Translations under genes and position numbers: made by a program
Source: Hyphomicrobiales bacterium
GTDB lineage: Bacteria; Pseudomonadota; Alphaproteobacteria; Rhizobiales; Rhodobiaceae
Reading direction: 5' to 3'
NCBI GenBank assembly: GCA_002869065.1
Contig: PKTR01000003.1
Location: 276,891 to 340,890 of the forward strand
Length of the DNA stretch: 64,000 bases
Shown: one piece after another, positions 18,783 to 27,092 of the stretch
Layout of the letters: each line of letters opens with the position of its first letter
How positions within the stretch are numbered: the first letter of the stretch is position 1
The notes under the pieces: model-generated
The model's input: only the letters and a program-made list of their open reading frames with translations
The model's database searches: none
What the model was told of the DNA's origin: nothing

Positions 18783-19975
18783 TTCTCAGCCTCCTGCTGC
18801 ATGGCCCCCTCGAAGACCGCCAACGTCGTCCGCGGTTTCCGCAATCCGCGCGCGACGCGCACCGAAACCCAGTCATCCATCCGCCCCATCCACCCCTCAC
18901 TGAGGGTGACGTTGCCGCATTTGATGGTGACCGGGTCTTCGGGACCCACGTCGAACACGAGTGTCTGCCCAACTTTCAGGTCAACGACCTGCGAGACCGG
19001 CAGATTGGCCTCGTAGAGAACCGCGTCGACAGCGATGTCGGCGGAATAGATTTCGGTTGCCAGATGGCTTTCCCAGATCGGGTCGCGCCCGAAACGCTCG
19101 CCCATGAACATCTGCAGCAGCAGGTCACGGATCGGCTCGATGGTCGCGTAGGGAAGCAGGATCTCGATGCGGCCGCCGCGATCTTCCATGTCGATGCGCA
19201 GCTCGACCAGGATGGCCGCGTTGGCCGGACGGGCGATCGCGGCGAAGCGCGGATTGGTTTCCAGCCGGTCGAGCGTCAGATGCACTTCCGACAACGGCTT
19301 GAAGGCGTGTTCGGCGTCTTCGAGGATGATCTCGATCATCCGCCTTACCAGATTGGTTTCGATCGTCGTGTAGGGGCGGCCTTCGACGCGGATCGCCGGC
19401 ACGCCGCGGCCACCGCCGAGCAGCACGTCGATCATCGAGTAGATCAGCCCGGATTCGACCGCGATCAGGCCGAAATTGTCCCATTCCTCGGCCTTGAAAA
19501 CAGCAAGGATGGCCGGCAGCGGGATCGAATTGAGATATTCGCCGAAACGCACCGAACGGATCGAGTCGAGCGACACCTCGACGTTGTCGGAGGTGAAATT
19601 GCGCAGGCTCGTCGTCGACAGGCGGACCAGCCGGTCGAAGACGATTTCGAGCATCGGCAGACGCTCGTAGGAAACCATCGCCGAGTTGATCAGCGAGCGG
19701 ATACCGCTCTGCTCGCCGGCGATCTGGCTCTCGATATTGAAGCCGAGGAGATTGTCGATCTCTTCCTGGTTGAGGACGCGGTCGGCCCCGCGCTTGGAAT
19801 TCTCGGAATCGGCGTCATTGTCGTCGATCATCGCCGCCCAATGGGCAGCCATGTCGTCGGCGCTACCGGCACCCTGTTCTTCAAGAGCAGCACCCCACGC
19901 AGCCGCGAGATCGTCCTCTTCGAACTCCTCGCCGCCGCCTGCAGCCATCTCTTCCATCGGATCGGGTTCAGCCAT
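18779..19975 (-). CDS. fliM: Flagellar motor switch protein FliM
   Basis: A 398-residue C-ring protein that binds CheY-P and controls rotation direction. The N-terminal acidic segment is longer than usual and contains an Ala/Glu-rich stretch. The middle domain (LNQEEIDNLLGF, then MVSYERLPMLEIVFDRLVR) and the C-terminal SpoA-like domain (VVDLKVGQTLVF) are clear. A GTG 12 bases upstream (19987) is an alternative start. It lies two genes upstream of the motor scaffold gene and directly after fliL. Confidence 0.94.
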   Translation of the reverse strand: MAEPDPMEEMAAGGGEEFEEDDLAAAWGAALEEQGAGSADDMAAHWAAMIDDNDADSENSKRGADRVLNQEEIDNLLGFNIESQIAGEQSGIRSLINSAMVSYERLPMLEIVFDRLVRLSTTSLRNFTSDNVEVSLDSIRSVRFGEYLNSIPLPAILAVFKAEEWDNFGLIAVESGLIYSMIDVLLGGGRGVPAIRVEGRPYTTIETNLVRRMIEIILEDAEHAFKPLSEVHLTLDRLETNPRFAAIARPANAAILVELRIDMEDRGGRIEILLPYATIEPIRDLLLQMFMGERFGRDPIWESHLATEIYSADIAVDAVLYEANLPVSQVVDLKVGQTLVFDVGPEDPVTIKCGNVTLSEGWMGRMDDWVSVRVARGLRKPRTTLAVFEGAMQQEAEK

Positions 19976-19990
19976 TTCCGTTTCCACGCC

Positions 19991-20497
19991 CTATTGAACC
20001 AGGACTTCCTTGAACAGCACGTCGCCGACCTTGGCCGGGTAGATCGCCACATTGATGCGCCGGTGCAGTTCTTCCTTGAGCCGGAACAGGCCGGCAGACC
20101 CTTCCAGGTCGGTGCTGCGCACCTCGTGCAGATAGAACTGGAACGCATCGAGGATGCGCGGCATGTAAGGCTCGACCTGCTTGACCATGTCTTCGTCGGA
20201 CAGTTCCAGAGCCACCTTCAGCTTCAGGAACACTTCCTTGTCGTCGATGGTCTTCAGGTTCACCGTGATCTCGGGCAGATCGTAGAAGAACGCCGGCGGC
20301 GGCGGGGGCGGTGCGCCGTCGGCCGTCGCAACTTCGTCTCCACCACCGAACAAGCCAAGGAAATAGGCAGCAGCACCTCCGCCGCCGCCAAGCAGCAAGA
20401 GGCCGATGAGCCCGAACAGGATCAGCTTCTTCTTGGAAGAACCCTGTTGCTCTTCGCCTTCCTGGCCTTCGGTTGTTTCTTCAGCTTCGTCTGCCAT
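19991..20497 (-). CDS. fliL: Flagellar basal body-associated protein FliL
   Basis: A 168-residue single-pass membrane protein that surrounds the stator and supports torque. A charged cytoplasmic N-terminus is followed by one membrane helix at about 25-50 (LILFGLIGLLLLGGGGGAAAYF), a proline-rich linker, and the periplasmic FliL domain (ITVNLKTIDDKEVFLKLKVALE). It is the first gene of the fliL-fliM-DUF6468-motE-like-TPR operon; its upstream region is shared with the divergent flgF operon. Confidence 0.93.
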   Translation of the reverse strand: MADEAEETTEGQEGEEQQGSSKKKLILFGLIGLLLLGGGGGAAAYFLGLFGGGDEVATADGAPPPPPPAFFYDLPEITVNLKTIDDKEVFLKLKVALELSDEDMVKQVEPYMPRILDAFQFYLHEVRSTDLEGSAGLFRLKEELHRRINVAIYPAKVGDVLFKEVLVQ

Positions 20498-20566
20498 GGA
20501 CGATTCTCCGCCGCCATGCGGCTTACAGCTCCCCAGAATCCCCGTATGTATCTAATGAACGATTGG

Positions 20567-20581
20567 TTAACGAATGGTTTC
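20567..20581. promoter_or_regulatory. Near-consensus CtrA-type site (fliL / flgF)
   Basis: TTAA-CGAATGG-TTTC has one perfect half site and correct N7 spacing but a degenerate second half. It lies 70 bases upstream of the fliL start, in the region shared with flgF. It is weaker support than the perfect sites at 10999 and 30222. Confidence 0.35.
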
Positions 20582-20700
20582 CAAAGCCTTAATAGTTAAC
20601 ACCCGGCAAGAATTTCCTGCGGGGCCGTTTTTGCCGGCACAAGCTGCCCAAGGCGGCCACGCAGAAATACCATCTATCTGTTTTCATTAGTTTTTATTTT

Positions 20701-20716
20701 TGGCACGCCTCATGCA
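20701..20716 (+). promoter_or_regulatory. Predicted sigma-54 promoter of flgFGAH
   Basis: TGGCACG-CCTC-ATGCA fits the -24/-12 consensus TGGCACG-N4-TTGCA with one mismatch. Transcription would start near 20727, giving a leader of about 60 bases to flgF. Rod, ring and hook genes are sigma-54/FlbD dependent in Caulobacter, so the class is plausible. Confidence 0.6.
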
Positions 20717-20737
20717 ATCCAAAACCCGACGGCCGAT

Positions 20738-20786
20738 CTGGGGAGATTGTGCCGTCCGATTGGGGAGCTTGGGGAGTTAACCTGCG
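20738..20786 (+). promoter_or_regulatory. flgF leader with three GGGGAG motifs
   Basis: CTGGGGAG (20738-20745), TTGGGGAG (20760-20767) and CTTGGGGAG (20768-20776) stand in tandem; the last provides the ribosome-binding site, with ten bases to the ATG at 20787. Three exact complements of CTTGGGGAG occur after flgH at 24205, 24226 and 24259, so the translation start region could be masked by pairing with that RNA. The complementarity is seen directly; the regulation is inferred. Confidence 0.5.
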
Positions 20787-21524
20787 ATGGAAAACGCGCA
20801 GCTTATCGGCTTGTCGCGCCAGTTGGTCTTGCGCCGCCAGATGGACGTGTTGGCGAACAATGTCGCCAACATCAACACCAATGGCTTCAAGGGCCAGAAG
20901 CTCGGCTTCGAGGAATACATGATGCCGGTTGCGCGGGCGAACAGCTTCCAGCCCAGCAACACCCGGCTGTCCTTCGTCCACGATTTCGGCTCGTCCTACG
21001 ACTTCGCCGCCGGCGCGACAGTGCAGACCGGCAACCCGCTCGACGTCGCGCTCAACGGCGACGGCTGGTTCGCCATCGAGACGCCGCAGGGCGAACGCTA
21101 CACCCGCAACGGCTCGCTCGGCATCAACGCCAACGGCGAACTGGTCGACCAGGCCGGCAAGCGGGTGCTTGGCGAAGGCGGCCCGATCACCTTCACCTCC
21201 AGCGACAGCGACATCGCGATCGCCGCCGACGGCACCGTCTCGACCAATAATGGCGTGCGCGGCCGCATCCGCATCGTCGAATTCGCCGACAACGATGTGC
21301 TCGAAGCAGCCGGCGACAATTTGTTCAAAGGCGACAACCCGCAAGCCGCCACCGCCGCGCGCGTGGTTCAGGGATCGCTGGAGAAATCGAACGTCAGCGG
21401 CGTTGTCGAGATCACCCGACTGATCGACATCACCCGCGCCTACGAGTCGATTGCCAAAATGCAAAAGGAAACCGACGACCTGCGTCAGCAGGCGATTTCC
21501 GATCTCGGCCGGCTGGAAGCCTGA
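20787..21524 (+). CDS. flgF: Flagellar basal-body rod protein FlgF
   Basis: A 245-residue proximal rod protein. It has the rod N-terminal motif (RRQMDVLANNVANINTNGFK), the middle beta domain (NGDGWFAIETPQGERYTRNG) and the C-terminal motif (VVEITRLIDITRAYESIAKM). It is the first gene of flgF-flgG-flgA-flgH, read from a predicted sigma-54 promoter. The leader and start region carry three GGGGAG motifs complementary to repeats beyond flgH. Length is normal for the family. Confidence 0.95.
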   Translation: MENAQLIGLSRQLVLRRQMDVLANNVANINTNGFKGQKLGFEEYMMPVARANSFQPSNTRLSFVHDFGSSYDFAAGATVQTGNPLDVALNGDGWFAIETPQGERYTRNGSLGINANGELVDQAGKRVLGEGGPITFTSSDSDIAIAADGTVSTNNGVRGRIRIVEFADNDVLEAAGDNLFKGDNPQAATAARVVQGSLEKSNVSGVVEITRLIDITRAYESIAKMQKETDDLRQQAISDLGRLEA

Positions 21525-21554
21525 CGGTAGCCGCCGGACCAAGGAGCCTAGACC

Positions 21555-22340
21555 ATGAAAGCACTGTATTCCGCCGCGACCGGCATGATGGCGCAGGAAC
21601 TGAACGTCGAGGTCATCTCGAACAACATCGCCAACATGCGCACCACCGGTTTCAAGCGGCAGCGCGCCGAATTCCACGACCTGCTCTATTCGAGCCAGCG
21701 GCGCATGGGTTCGGTCACCTCGCAGGCCGGCACCATGGTGCCGAGCGGCGTCCAGATCGGCTCCGGCGTGCGCACCGTCGCAACACCCCGCGTGATGTCG
21801 CAGGGCAACGTCAACTCGACCGAGAACGAACTCGACGTCGCGATCCGCGGCGAAGGCTTCTTCGTCGTCCAGCTGCCCGACGGCCGAACCGCCTACAGCC
21901 GCGACGGCTCGTTCGAGCGCGACGCCAATGGCACCCTGGTCACGTCGGACGGCTACACCATCGAGCCCGGAATCACCATTCCCGACAATGCCTCGAACCT
22001 GACCATCAACCAGTACGGCACCGTTCAGGCGATCATCGGCACGGCATCCGAACCGACCACGCTTGGCCAGCTCCAGCTTGCCCGTTTCGTCAACAAGGGC
22101 GGCCTTGACGCCATCGGCGACAACCTCTTCCTCGAGACCTCGTCGAGCGGCCCGGCCCAGGTGGCGACCGCCGGCGAGGAAGGCTACGGCACGCTGCTGC
22201 AGTCCCATCTCGAACTCGCCAACGTCAACGCGGTGACCGAAATCGCCGACCTGATCGCCGCACAGCGCGCCTACGAGATGAACGCCCGCGTCATCAAGGG
22301 CGCCGACGAGATGCTGTCGGCCACGGCCAACTTGCGGTAA
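21555..22340 (+). CDS. flgG: Flagellar distal rod protein FlgG
   Basis: A 261-residue distal rod protein, the usual length (about 260). The N-terminal motif (MMAQELNVEVISNNIANMRT) and C-terminal motif (LANVNAVTEIADLIAAQRAY) are characteristic. The start is ATG with AAGGAGCC upstream, 30 bases after flgF. It forms the rod that crosses the periplasm inside the P and L rings. Confidence 0.96.
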   Translation: MKALYSAATGMMAQELNVEVISNNIANMRTTGFKRQRAEFHDLLYSSQRRMGSVTSQAGTMVPSGVQIGSGVRTVATPRVMSQGNVNSTENELDVAIRGEGFFVVQLPDGRTAYSRDGSFERDANGTLVTSDGYTIEPGITIPDNASNLTINQYGTVQAIIGTASEPTTLGQLQLARFVNKGGLDAIGDNLFLETSSSGPAQVATAGEEGYGTLLQSHLELANVNAVTEIADLIAAQRAYEMNARVIKGADEMLSATANLR

Positions 22341-22345
22341 CGGAA

Positions 22346-23371
22346 ATGACACACCTCGCCCTCCGCCCGCTCACCGCCGCGATCCTACGTCTGACGCTGG
22401 TCGTCGCCTGCGCCGCCGCCTTCGTGGTCGCCGTCAAGCACAGCGCATCGGCCGAAGAGCTCGGTCGCCCGACGCTGCGTCCGGCCGTCACCGTGCGCGG
22501 CGATGTCGTCACCATCGGCGACTTCTTCACCAATCCGGGCCGGCTCGCCGACACGCCGCTGTTCCGCCCGCCCGATCTCGGCGAAGTCGGCACCGTCGAC
22601 GCCTGGTCGGTGCTCGACGCCGCTCATGCAGCGGGTCTCGCCAACGGTACCACCGGCGGCGTTCGCGAAGTCGTCGTCACGCGGGCGAGCATCGCCGTCA
22701 CCCCCGATCAGATCACCGCGCTGATCTCCAGGGCAATCGGCGACCGGCTGGCGATCAAGGCGCCGAACACGGTTTCGGTCACCTATACGCGCCTGCCCGA
22801 ACTGGTCGACGCGGATGCCGGCGCGGTCGATCCCGTGCGGCTATCCTCGCTGGATTGGTCGCGCACCAGCGGCCGCTTCAACGGCGTCGTCATCATCGAC
22901 CGGGGTAGCCACGAGCGCCGCTTCAGTGTCAGCGGAACCGCGCTCGAAATGGTCGACGTCGTGGTACCGCAGCGTTCGCTCGCCAAGGACGCCGTCATCA
23001 GCCGTGGCGACCTGGAAATCATCCGCCTCGCTCGCGGTCAGGTCGACGAGCGCAACGCCATGACGCTGGAAGAGGTTATCGGCATGGCGCCGCGCCGCTC
23101 GCTGCGCCCTGGTCAGCCGATCGGCAAGAGCGACCTCGCCCAGCCGCTCCTCGTGCGCCGTGGCGAAGCCGTGACCGTCGTCTACCAGGTGCCGGGCCTC
23201 ACCCTGACCGCCCGTGGCCAGGCGCTCGAATCCGGCGCCGAAGGCGACATGGTCAACGTTCTCAACAGTCAATCCCGCCGCATCGTGCGCGGCAGTGTCA
23301 TCGCGCGTGGCAAGGTTCAGATCATCACCGGCCAGCAAAGCGTTATCAAACTCTCGGAGGCGAGCCGATGA
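22346..23371 (+). CDS. flgA: Flagellar P-ring assembly chaperone FlgA
   Basis: A 341-residue periplasmic chaperone for the P-ring protein FlgI. The N-terminal signal or anchor covers about residues 5-35. A C-terminal SAF-type domain (about 200-330; VVVPQRSLAKDAVISRGDLE, GMAPRRSLRPGQPI) is typical. The alphaproteobacterial form is longer than the 220-residue enterobacterial one. It starts five bases after flgG and its stop overlaps the flgH start (ATGA). Confidence 0.92.
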   Translation: MTHLALRPLTAAILRLTLVVACAAAFVVAVKHSASAEELGRPTLRPAVTVRGDVVTIGDFFTNPGRLADTPLFRPPDLGEVGTVDAWSVLDAAHAAGLANGTTGGVREVVVTRASIAVTPDQITALISRAIGDRLAIKAPNTVSVTYTRLPELVDADAGAVDPVRLSSLDWSRTSGRFNGVVIIDRGSHERRFSVSGTALEMVDVVVPQRSLAKDAVISRGDLEIIRLARGQVDERNAMTLEEVIGMAPRRSLRPGQPIGKSDLAQPLLVRRGEAVTVVYQVPGLTLTARGQALESGAEGDMVNVLNSQSRRIVRGSVIARGKVQIITGQQSVIKLSEASR

Positions 23372-24111
23372 ACCGGCTGACAACCCTGATCCTCGTTGCG
23401 GCCACCGCTGCAGCCCTAACCGGGTGCGGCGCCGCCGACCGGCTGAAGAATGTCGGCAAGGAACCTTCGCTCAGCCCGATCGAGAACCCGCAGGCCATGC
23501 CCGGCTATCAGCCGGTGCAGATGCCGATGCCGCAGCCGACCCCGGTGCACTACAATTCGAACTCGCTGTGGCGGTCGGGCGCCCGCGCCTTCTTCAAGGA
23601 CCAGCGCGCCCAGCGCGTCGGCGACATTCTCACCGTCAAGGTCGAGATCTCCGACAAGGCCGAGTTCGACAACACCACCGAACGGACCCGCTCGGCAACC
23701 GAGAACATGGGCGCCGACGGCGTGTTCGGTCACCTGCTCGACAAGACGATCCTGCCGGGCGGCGTTTCGTCCAGCGCCGCCGTCGACCTGAACTCCGACA
23801 ACTCTCACAAGGGTTCCGGCTCGGTCGACCGGTCTGAAAAACTGGAAACCAATGTCGCCGCCGTCGTCACCCAGGTGCTGCCGAACGGCAATCTGGTGAT
23901 CGAGGGCCGCCAAGAGGTGCGGGTCAATTTCGAAGTGCGCGAACTCATCATCGCCGGTGTCGTCCGGCCGGAAGATATCAACGCCCAGAACACCATCGAG
24001 TCGGACAAGATCGCCGAAGCCCGCATCTCCTATGGCGGCCGCGGCCAGATCACCGATGTCCAGCAACCCCGCTACGGTCAACAGGTGCTCGATATCGTGA
24101 TGCCCTTCTAG
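23368..24111 (+). CDS. flgH: Flagellar L-ring lipoprotein FlgH
   Basis: A 247-residue outer-membrane lipoprotein forming the L ring. The signal peptide ends in a lipobox (ALTGCGAAD, Cys at about residue 20). The conserved body contains LWRSGARAFFKDQRAQRVGD and a C-terminal VQQPRYGQQVLDIVMPF. The start ATG overlaps the flgA stop. It is the last protein gene of the flgFGAH operon; the hairpin-rich region with complements to the flgF leader follows the stop. Confidence 0.95.
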   Translation: MNRLTTLILVAATAAALTGCGAADRLKNVGKEPSLSPIENPQAMPGYQPVQMPMPQPTPVHYNSNSLWRSGARAFFKDQRAQRVGDILTVKVEISDKAEFDNTTERTRSATENMGADGVFGHLLDKTILPGGVSSSAAVDLNSDNSHKGSGSVDRSEKLETNVAAVVTQVLPNGNLVIEGRQEVRVNFEVRELIIAGVVRPEDINAQNTIESDKIAEARISYGGRGQITDVQQPRYGQQVLDIVMPF

Positions 24112-24132
24112 ACCGAAACCCCACCGAACCTT

Positions 24133-24350
24133 CATCCGGGCAATCCGGCCCGGATGCCCCTCCTCACCGCCGCCCCGACGGCGCGGCGCCAGGCGAACTA
24201 CGCACTCCCCAAGACCGTTCGACAGCTCCCCAAGCCAGAACGGTCCGGCACGGTTTCACTCCCCAAGCGGGCCGTGCCACCCCCTTCCCCCGCCGTTCCC
24301 CAACGGCGCGGGAAATGAAAAGGCGGCTTCCAGAGGAAGCCGCCTTTTTT
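24133..24350 (+). ncRNA. Candidate multi-hairpin small RNA or regulatory 3' UTR
   Basis: After flgH there is a string of perfect stems. 24133-24156 has stem CATCCGGGC. 24168-24183 has stem CGCCG and loop CCCCGA. 24213-24245 has stem GACCGTTC and a 17-nt loop. 24247-24278 has stem GGCACGG and an 18-nt loop. 24291-24308 has stem CGCCGTT and loop CCCC. Last is the terminator at 24320-24350. CTCCCCAAG occurs three times (24205-24213, 24226-24234, 24259-24267), the last two in loops. Each is the exact complement of CTTGGGGAG at the flgF ribosome-binding site; the third extends to 11 bases. I infer a processed 3'-UTR RNA acting on flgF. An unprocessed UTR that pairs with its own leader is the alternative. 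Confidence 0.4.
24320..24350. terminator. Bidirectional terminator between flgH and dksA
   Basis: AAGGCGGCTTCC, loop AGA, GGAAGCCGCCTT followed by a T-run (TTTTTTGTTTT) on the plus strand; the minus strand also ends in TTTTC. It closes the flgFGAH transcript and the convergent dksA transcript. Confidence 0.85.
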
Positions 24351-24387
24351 GTTTTGCTGAGTGCGTAAAGGTTCTGAAGCCGCGCCC

Positions 24388-24804
24388 TTAGTCGTCGCGG
24401 TAGATCCGCTCGCGGCGTTCGTGCCGCTCCTGCGCCTCGATCGACAGGGTTGCGATCGGACGGGCATCGAGCCGCTTCAGGGAAATCGGCTCGCCGGTTT
24501 CCTCGCAATAGCCGTAGGACCCGTCTTCGATCCGCTTCAGTGCCGCATCGATCTTGGCGATCAGCTTGCGCTGACGATCGCGAGCCCGCAATTCGATCGA
24601 ACGGTCCGTCTCCGACGACGCCCGATCGGCGATGTCGGCGTGGTTTTCGTTTTCCTTCTGCAGGTTCTGCAGAGTCTCCTGACTCTCCCGCAGAATGTCA
24701 TCCTTCCAAGCGATCAGCTTGGCACGGAAATACTCCCGCTGACGATCGCTCATAAACGTCTCGTCCTCGGAAGGGCGATAGTCCTCATCAACAACTGCAG
24801 TCAT
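24388..24804 (-). CDS. dksA: RNA polymerase-binding protein DksA (degenerate zinc finger)
   Basis: A 138-residue secondary-channel factor that binds RNA polymerase and adjusts transcription with ppGpp. The coiled-coil region (about 30-95; REYFRAKLIAWKDDILRES) and the C-terminal TraR/DksA signature (YGYCEETGEPISLKRLDARP) are present. Only one of the four zinc-finger cysteines of the enterobacterial form remains (CEET, then LSIEA), as in the alphaproteobacterial DksA I know. ATG at 24804 is preferred over GTG 24819 because of GAGGGTCGG upstream. Its position between flgH and fliX is usual in the order. Confidence 0.9.
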   Translation of the reverse strand: MTAVVDEDYRPSEDETFMSDRQREYFRAKLIAWKDDILRESQETLQNLQKENENHADIADRASSETDRSIELRARDRQRKLIAKIDAALKRIEDGSYGYCEETGEPISLKRLDARPIATLSIEAQERHERRERIYRDD

Positions 24805-24986
24805 TCCGACCCTCGACACCGGTCAATCAGTCGGGCGGGAATATAGCGACGGAGTTCGTGGGATACAACTTTCGACGGATGAATTTTCCACGAACGCCCA
24901 CAGCATCGCCGACATTCCGCTTATCGGAATTAACATCGTTGATTGAATTGAGATTTTGAAAAACTCGCGCGGAAACGGAGGTCACG

Positions 24987-25403
24987 CTACGGCAGCGTAC
25001 GGCCCCGTTTGGCCAGCTCGACGCTCGCCCGCAATTCGATTTCCGCGACCACCGCGTCGATTTCCGAGTCTCCCGACGGCTCGTGGTTCTGCAGCATCGT
25101 GACCAGACGGTCGAGCAACGCATCCGAAAGGGTGCCATCGATCAGACCGATCTTCATCTCTTCGAGAATGTCGAGCAGCGAATGGCCGCGTTTGATCGCC
25201 CGGCGCTTGCCTTCCGTGCTGCTGCCGACCTCCTGCAACGCAAGGATCGCCTCGATGCCATAAAGCGGCGCCGTGCTCGAGACCGTCTGCGCCTGCGGCT
25301 TCGCCTCGCTGGTGATCGGCGAAAACGAGGAGCCGCTGCCGCCGCGCCGGGCGGCGCCTGCAGTGCTGGTGTTGTTCGGTCTGATGGGTCCGTTGACGCG
25401 CAT
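24987..25403 (-). CDS. fliX: Flagellar assembly trans-acting factor FliX
   Basis: A 138-residue protein. In Caulobacter FliX couples completion of early flagellar structures to sigma-54/FlbD-dependent genes. The start MRVNGPIRP and the body (SLLDILEEMKIGLIDGTLS, then LQNHEPSGD) match the family. I prefer ATG 25403 over a TTG nine bases upstream. It is divergent from flgI, and the shared intergenic DNA holds CtrA-like and sigma-54-like sites, the same layout as in Caulobacter. Confidence 0.9.
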   Translation of the reverse strand: MRVNGPIRPNNTSTAGAARRGGSGSSFSPITSEAKPQAQTVSSTAPLYGIEAILALQEVGSSTEGKRRAIKRGHSLLDILEEMKIGLIDGTLSDALLDRLVTMLQNHEPSGDSEIDAVVAEIELRASVELAKRGRTLP

Positions 25404-25459
25404 GATGTCCAAGCTGCCGGATCGCGATGCGATAATGCCACGAGCATTTGCCGGTTTGG

Positions 25460-25475
25460 TAAACGAAGTGTTAAC
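25460..25475. promoter_or_regulatory. Near-perfect CtrA-type site (fliX / flgI)
   Basis: TAAA-CGAAGTG-TTAAC has a perfect right half, correct N7 spacing and one mismatch in the left half. It lies 57 bases upstream of the fliX start in the divergent fliX-flgI region. Confidence 0.5.
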
Positions 25476-25599
25476 GGGGCGGCAAATCTTGCCGGGTCAG
25501 GCTGGTTTTGCCGCGCAGATTCCGAGTCCGCCACGCGCTGTCACACCTCCTGTCACAGAAATATCCAAGCAAAACAATAAGATATAAAATCATCCGAAT

Positions 25600-25615
25600 T
25601 GGCACGGCGTTCGCA
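25600..25615 (+). promoter_or_regulatory. Possible sigma-54 promoter of flgI
   Basis: TGGCACG-GCGT-TCGCA resembles the -24/-12 consensus with one mismatch in the -12 element. The start point would fall near 25627, leaving a short leader before the flgI ATG at 25654. Confidence 0.4.
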
Positions 25616-25653
25616 TCGCGCGCTGCACACGCGTTAATCCGGATCATGCACCC

Positions 25654-26769
25654 ATGCGGCCTCGCCTTTTCGTCAAATCCCTCCTCGGCATCCTTGCCGC
25701 CGTCCTCATCGTCGGCGAAGCAGCCGCGGCGTCCCGCATCAAGGACATCGCGGACATCGAGGGGGTGCGTGAGAACCAGTTGATCGGTTACGGCCTCGTG
25801 GTCGGTCTGCAGGGCACCGGCGACTCGCTCAACAACGCGCCCTTCACCAAGCAGAGCCTTCAGGCGATGCTCGAACGCCTCGGCGTCAACACCCGCGGCA
25901 TCGACATGCGCACGGCAAACGTTGCCGCCGTCATGGTGACCGCGAACCTGCCGGCCTTTTCCACACAGGGTACCCGCATCGACCTGACCGTCAGCGCGCT
26001 CGGCGACGCCAAGAGCCTGCAGGGTGGCACCTTGTTGGTCACCCCGCTGCTCGGCGCCGATGGCGAAGTCTACGCGATTGCCCAAGGGCCGGTCGCGATC
26101 GCCGGCTTTTCGGCAAATGGCGACGCGGCATCCGTGACCCGCGGTGTGCCGACTTCCGGGCGCATCGCCAACGGCGCCCTTGTTGAACGTGAGATCAAGT
26201 TCCAGCTCGCCTCGATGGCGTCCGTCCGCCTCGCGCTACGCAATCCTGATCTGACCACTGCCCGGCGCATCGCGCTCGCCGTCAACGATCTGATGGGCCG
26301 CCCCGTCGCCGAGCCGACCGACCCGGCCACCGTCCGACTGCATATGCCGCGCGACTTCGACGGCAACATCGTCGATCTGCTGACTGATATCGAACAGCTC
26401 CTGGTCGAGCCCGATCTGCCCGCCAAGGTCGTCATCGACGAGCAGTCCGGCATCATCGTCATTGGCCGCGACGTGCGCGTCAGCACTGTCGCCGTCGCCC
26501 AGGGCAATCTGACCGTGATGATTTCGGAATCGCCGCAGGTCAGCCAGCCCGAAGCGCTGTCCGCCGGCCAGACCACCATCGTGCCGCGCACCGACGTCAA
26601 GGTCGACGACGAGAACGGCAAGAAGCTCGCCGTGGTGCGCGAAGGCGTGACCCTGCAGGAACTGGTCGACGGGCTGAACGCGCTCGGCATCGGCCCGCGC
26701 GACATGATCGCCATTCTGCAGGCGGTCAAGGCCGCCGGCGCTCTGCAGGCCGAAATCGAGGTGATGTGA
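25654..26769 (+). CDS. flgI: Flagellar P-ring protein FlgI
   Basis: A 371-residue periplasmic P-ring protein. A signal peptide (about 1-25, ending GEAAAASR) is followed by the conserved body with RIKDIADIEGVRENQLIGYG, LVVGLQGTGDSL, and the C-terminal VKAAGALQAEIEVM. Length is normal. It is followed by flgJ with overlapping stop and start (TGATG) and by a flgN-like gene. Confidence 0.96.
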   Translation: MRPRLFVKSLLGILAAVLIVGEAAAASRIKDIADIEGVRENQLIGYGLVVGLQGTGDSLNNAPFTKQSLQAMLERLGVNTRGIDMRTANVAAVMVTANLPAFSTQGTRIDLTVSALGDAKSLQGGTLLVTPLLGADGEVYAIAQGPVAIAGFSANGDAASVTRGVPTSGRIANGALVEREIKFQLASMASVRLALRNPDLTTARRIALAVNDLMGRPVAEPTDPATVRLHMPRDFDGNIVDLLTDIEQLLVEPDLPAKVVIDEQSGIIVIGRDVRVSTVAVAQGNLTVMISESPQVSQPEALSAGQTTIVPRTDVKVDDENGKKLAVVREGVTLQELVDGLNALGIGPRDMIAILQAVKAAGALQAEIEVM

Positions 26770-27092
26770 TGAGCGACGCCCTCCTCTCCGCCCCGGCGCT
26801 GGCCGGCCTCAACAGCTATTCCGGCACCGGCAAGACGCTCAATCCGGCCACGCTCGAACATGCCCGCCAGACGGCGGAAGAGTTCGAATCCGTGTTCCTG
26901 ACCACCATGCTCAATTCGATGATGCCGGAAAGCGACGCCGACGATGCCTTCGGCGGCAGCGGCGCGGAATCCACCTGGCGCGGCATGCTGGTCGAGGAGC
27001 AGGCCCGCACCATCGCCGCGTCCGGCGGCATCGGCCTTGCCGACGACATCACCCGCCAGTTGATCGCCCTTCAGGAAGGAAGCGCACAATGA
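26769..27092 (+). CDS. flgJ: Rod-binding protein FlgJ (N-terminal domain only)
   Basis: A 107-residue protein with the FlgJ rod-capping signature (AEEFESVFLTTMLNSM, then STWRGMLVEEQARTIAASGG). The muramidase domain of enterobacterial FlgJ is absent, as usual in alphaproteobacteria. ATG 26769 shares its A with the flgI stop; a GTG codon directly before it is an alternative. The stop overlaps the next gene's start. It caps the growing rod. Confidence 0.88.
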   Translation: MSDALLSAPALAGLNSYSGTGKTLNPATLEHARQTAEEFESVFLTTMLNSMMPESDADDAFGGSGAESTWRGMLVEEQARTIAASGGIGLADDITRQLIALQEGSAQ

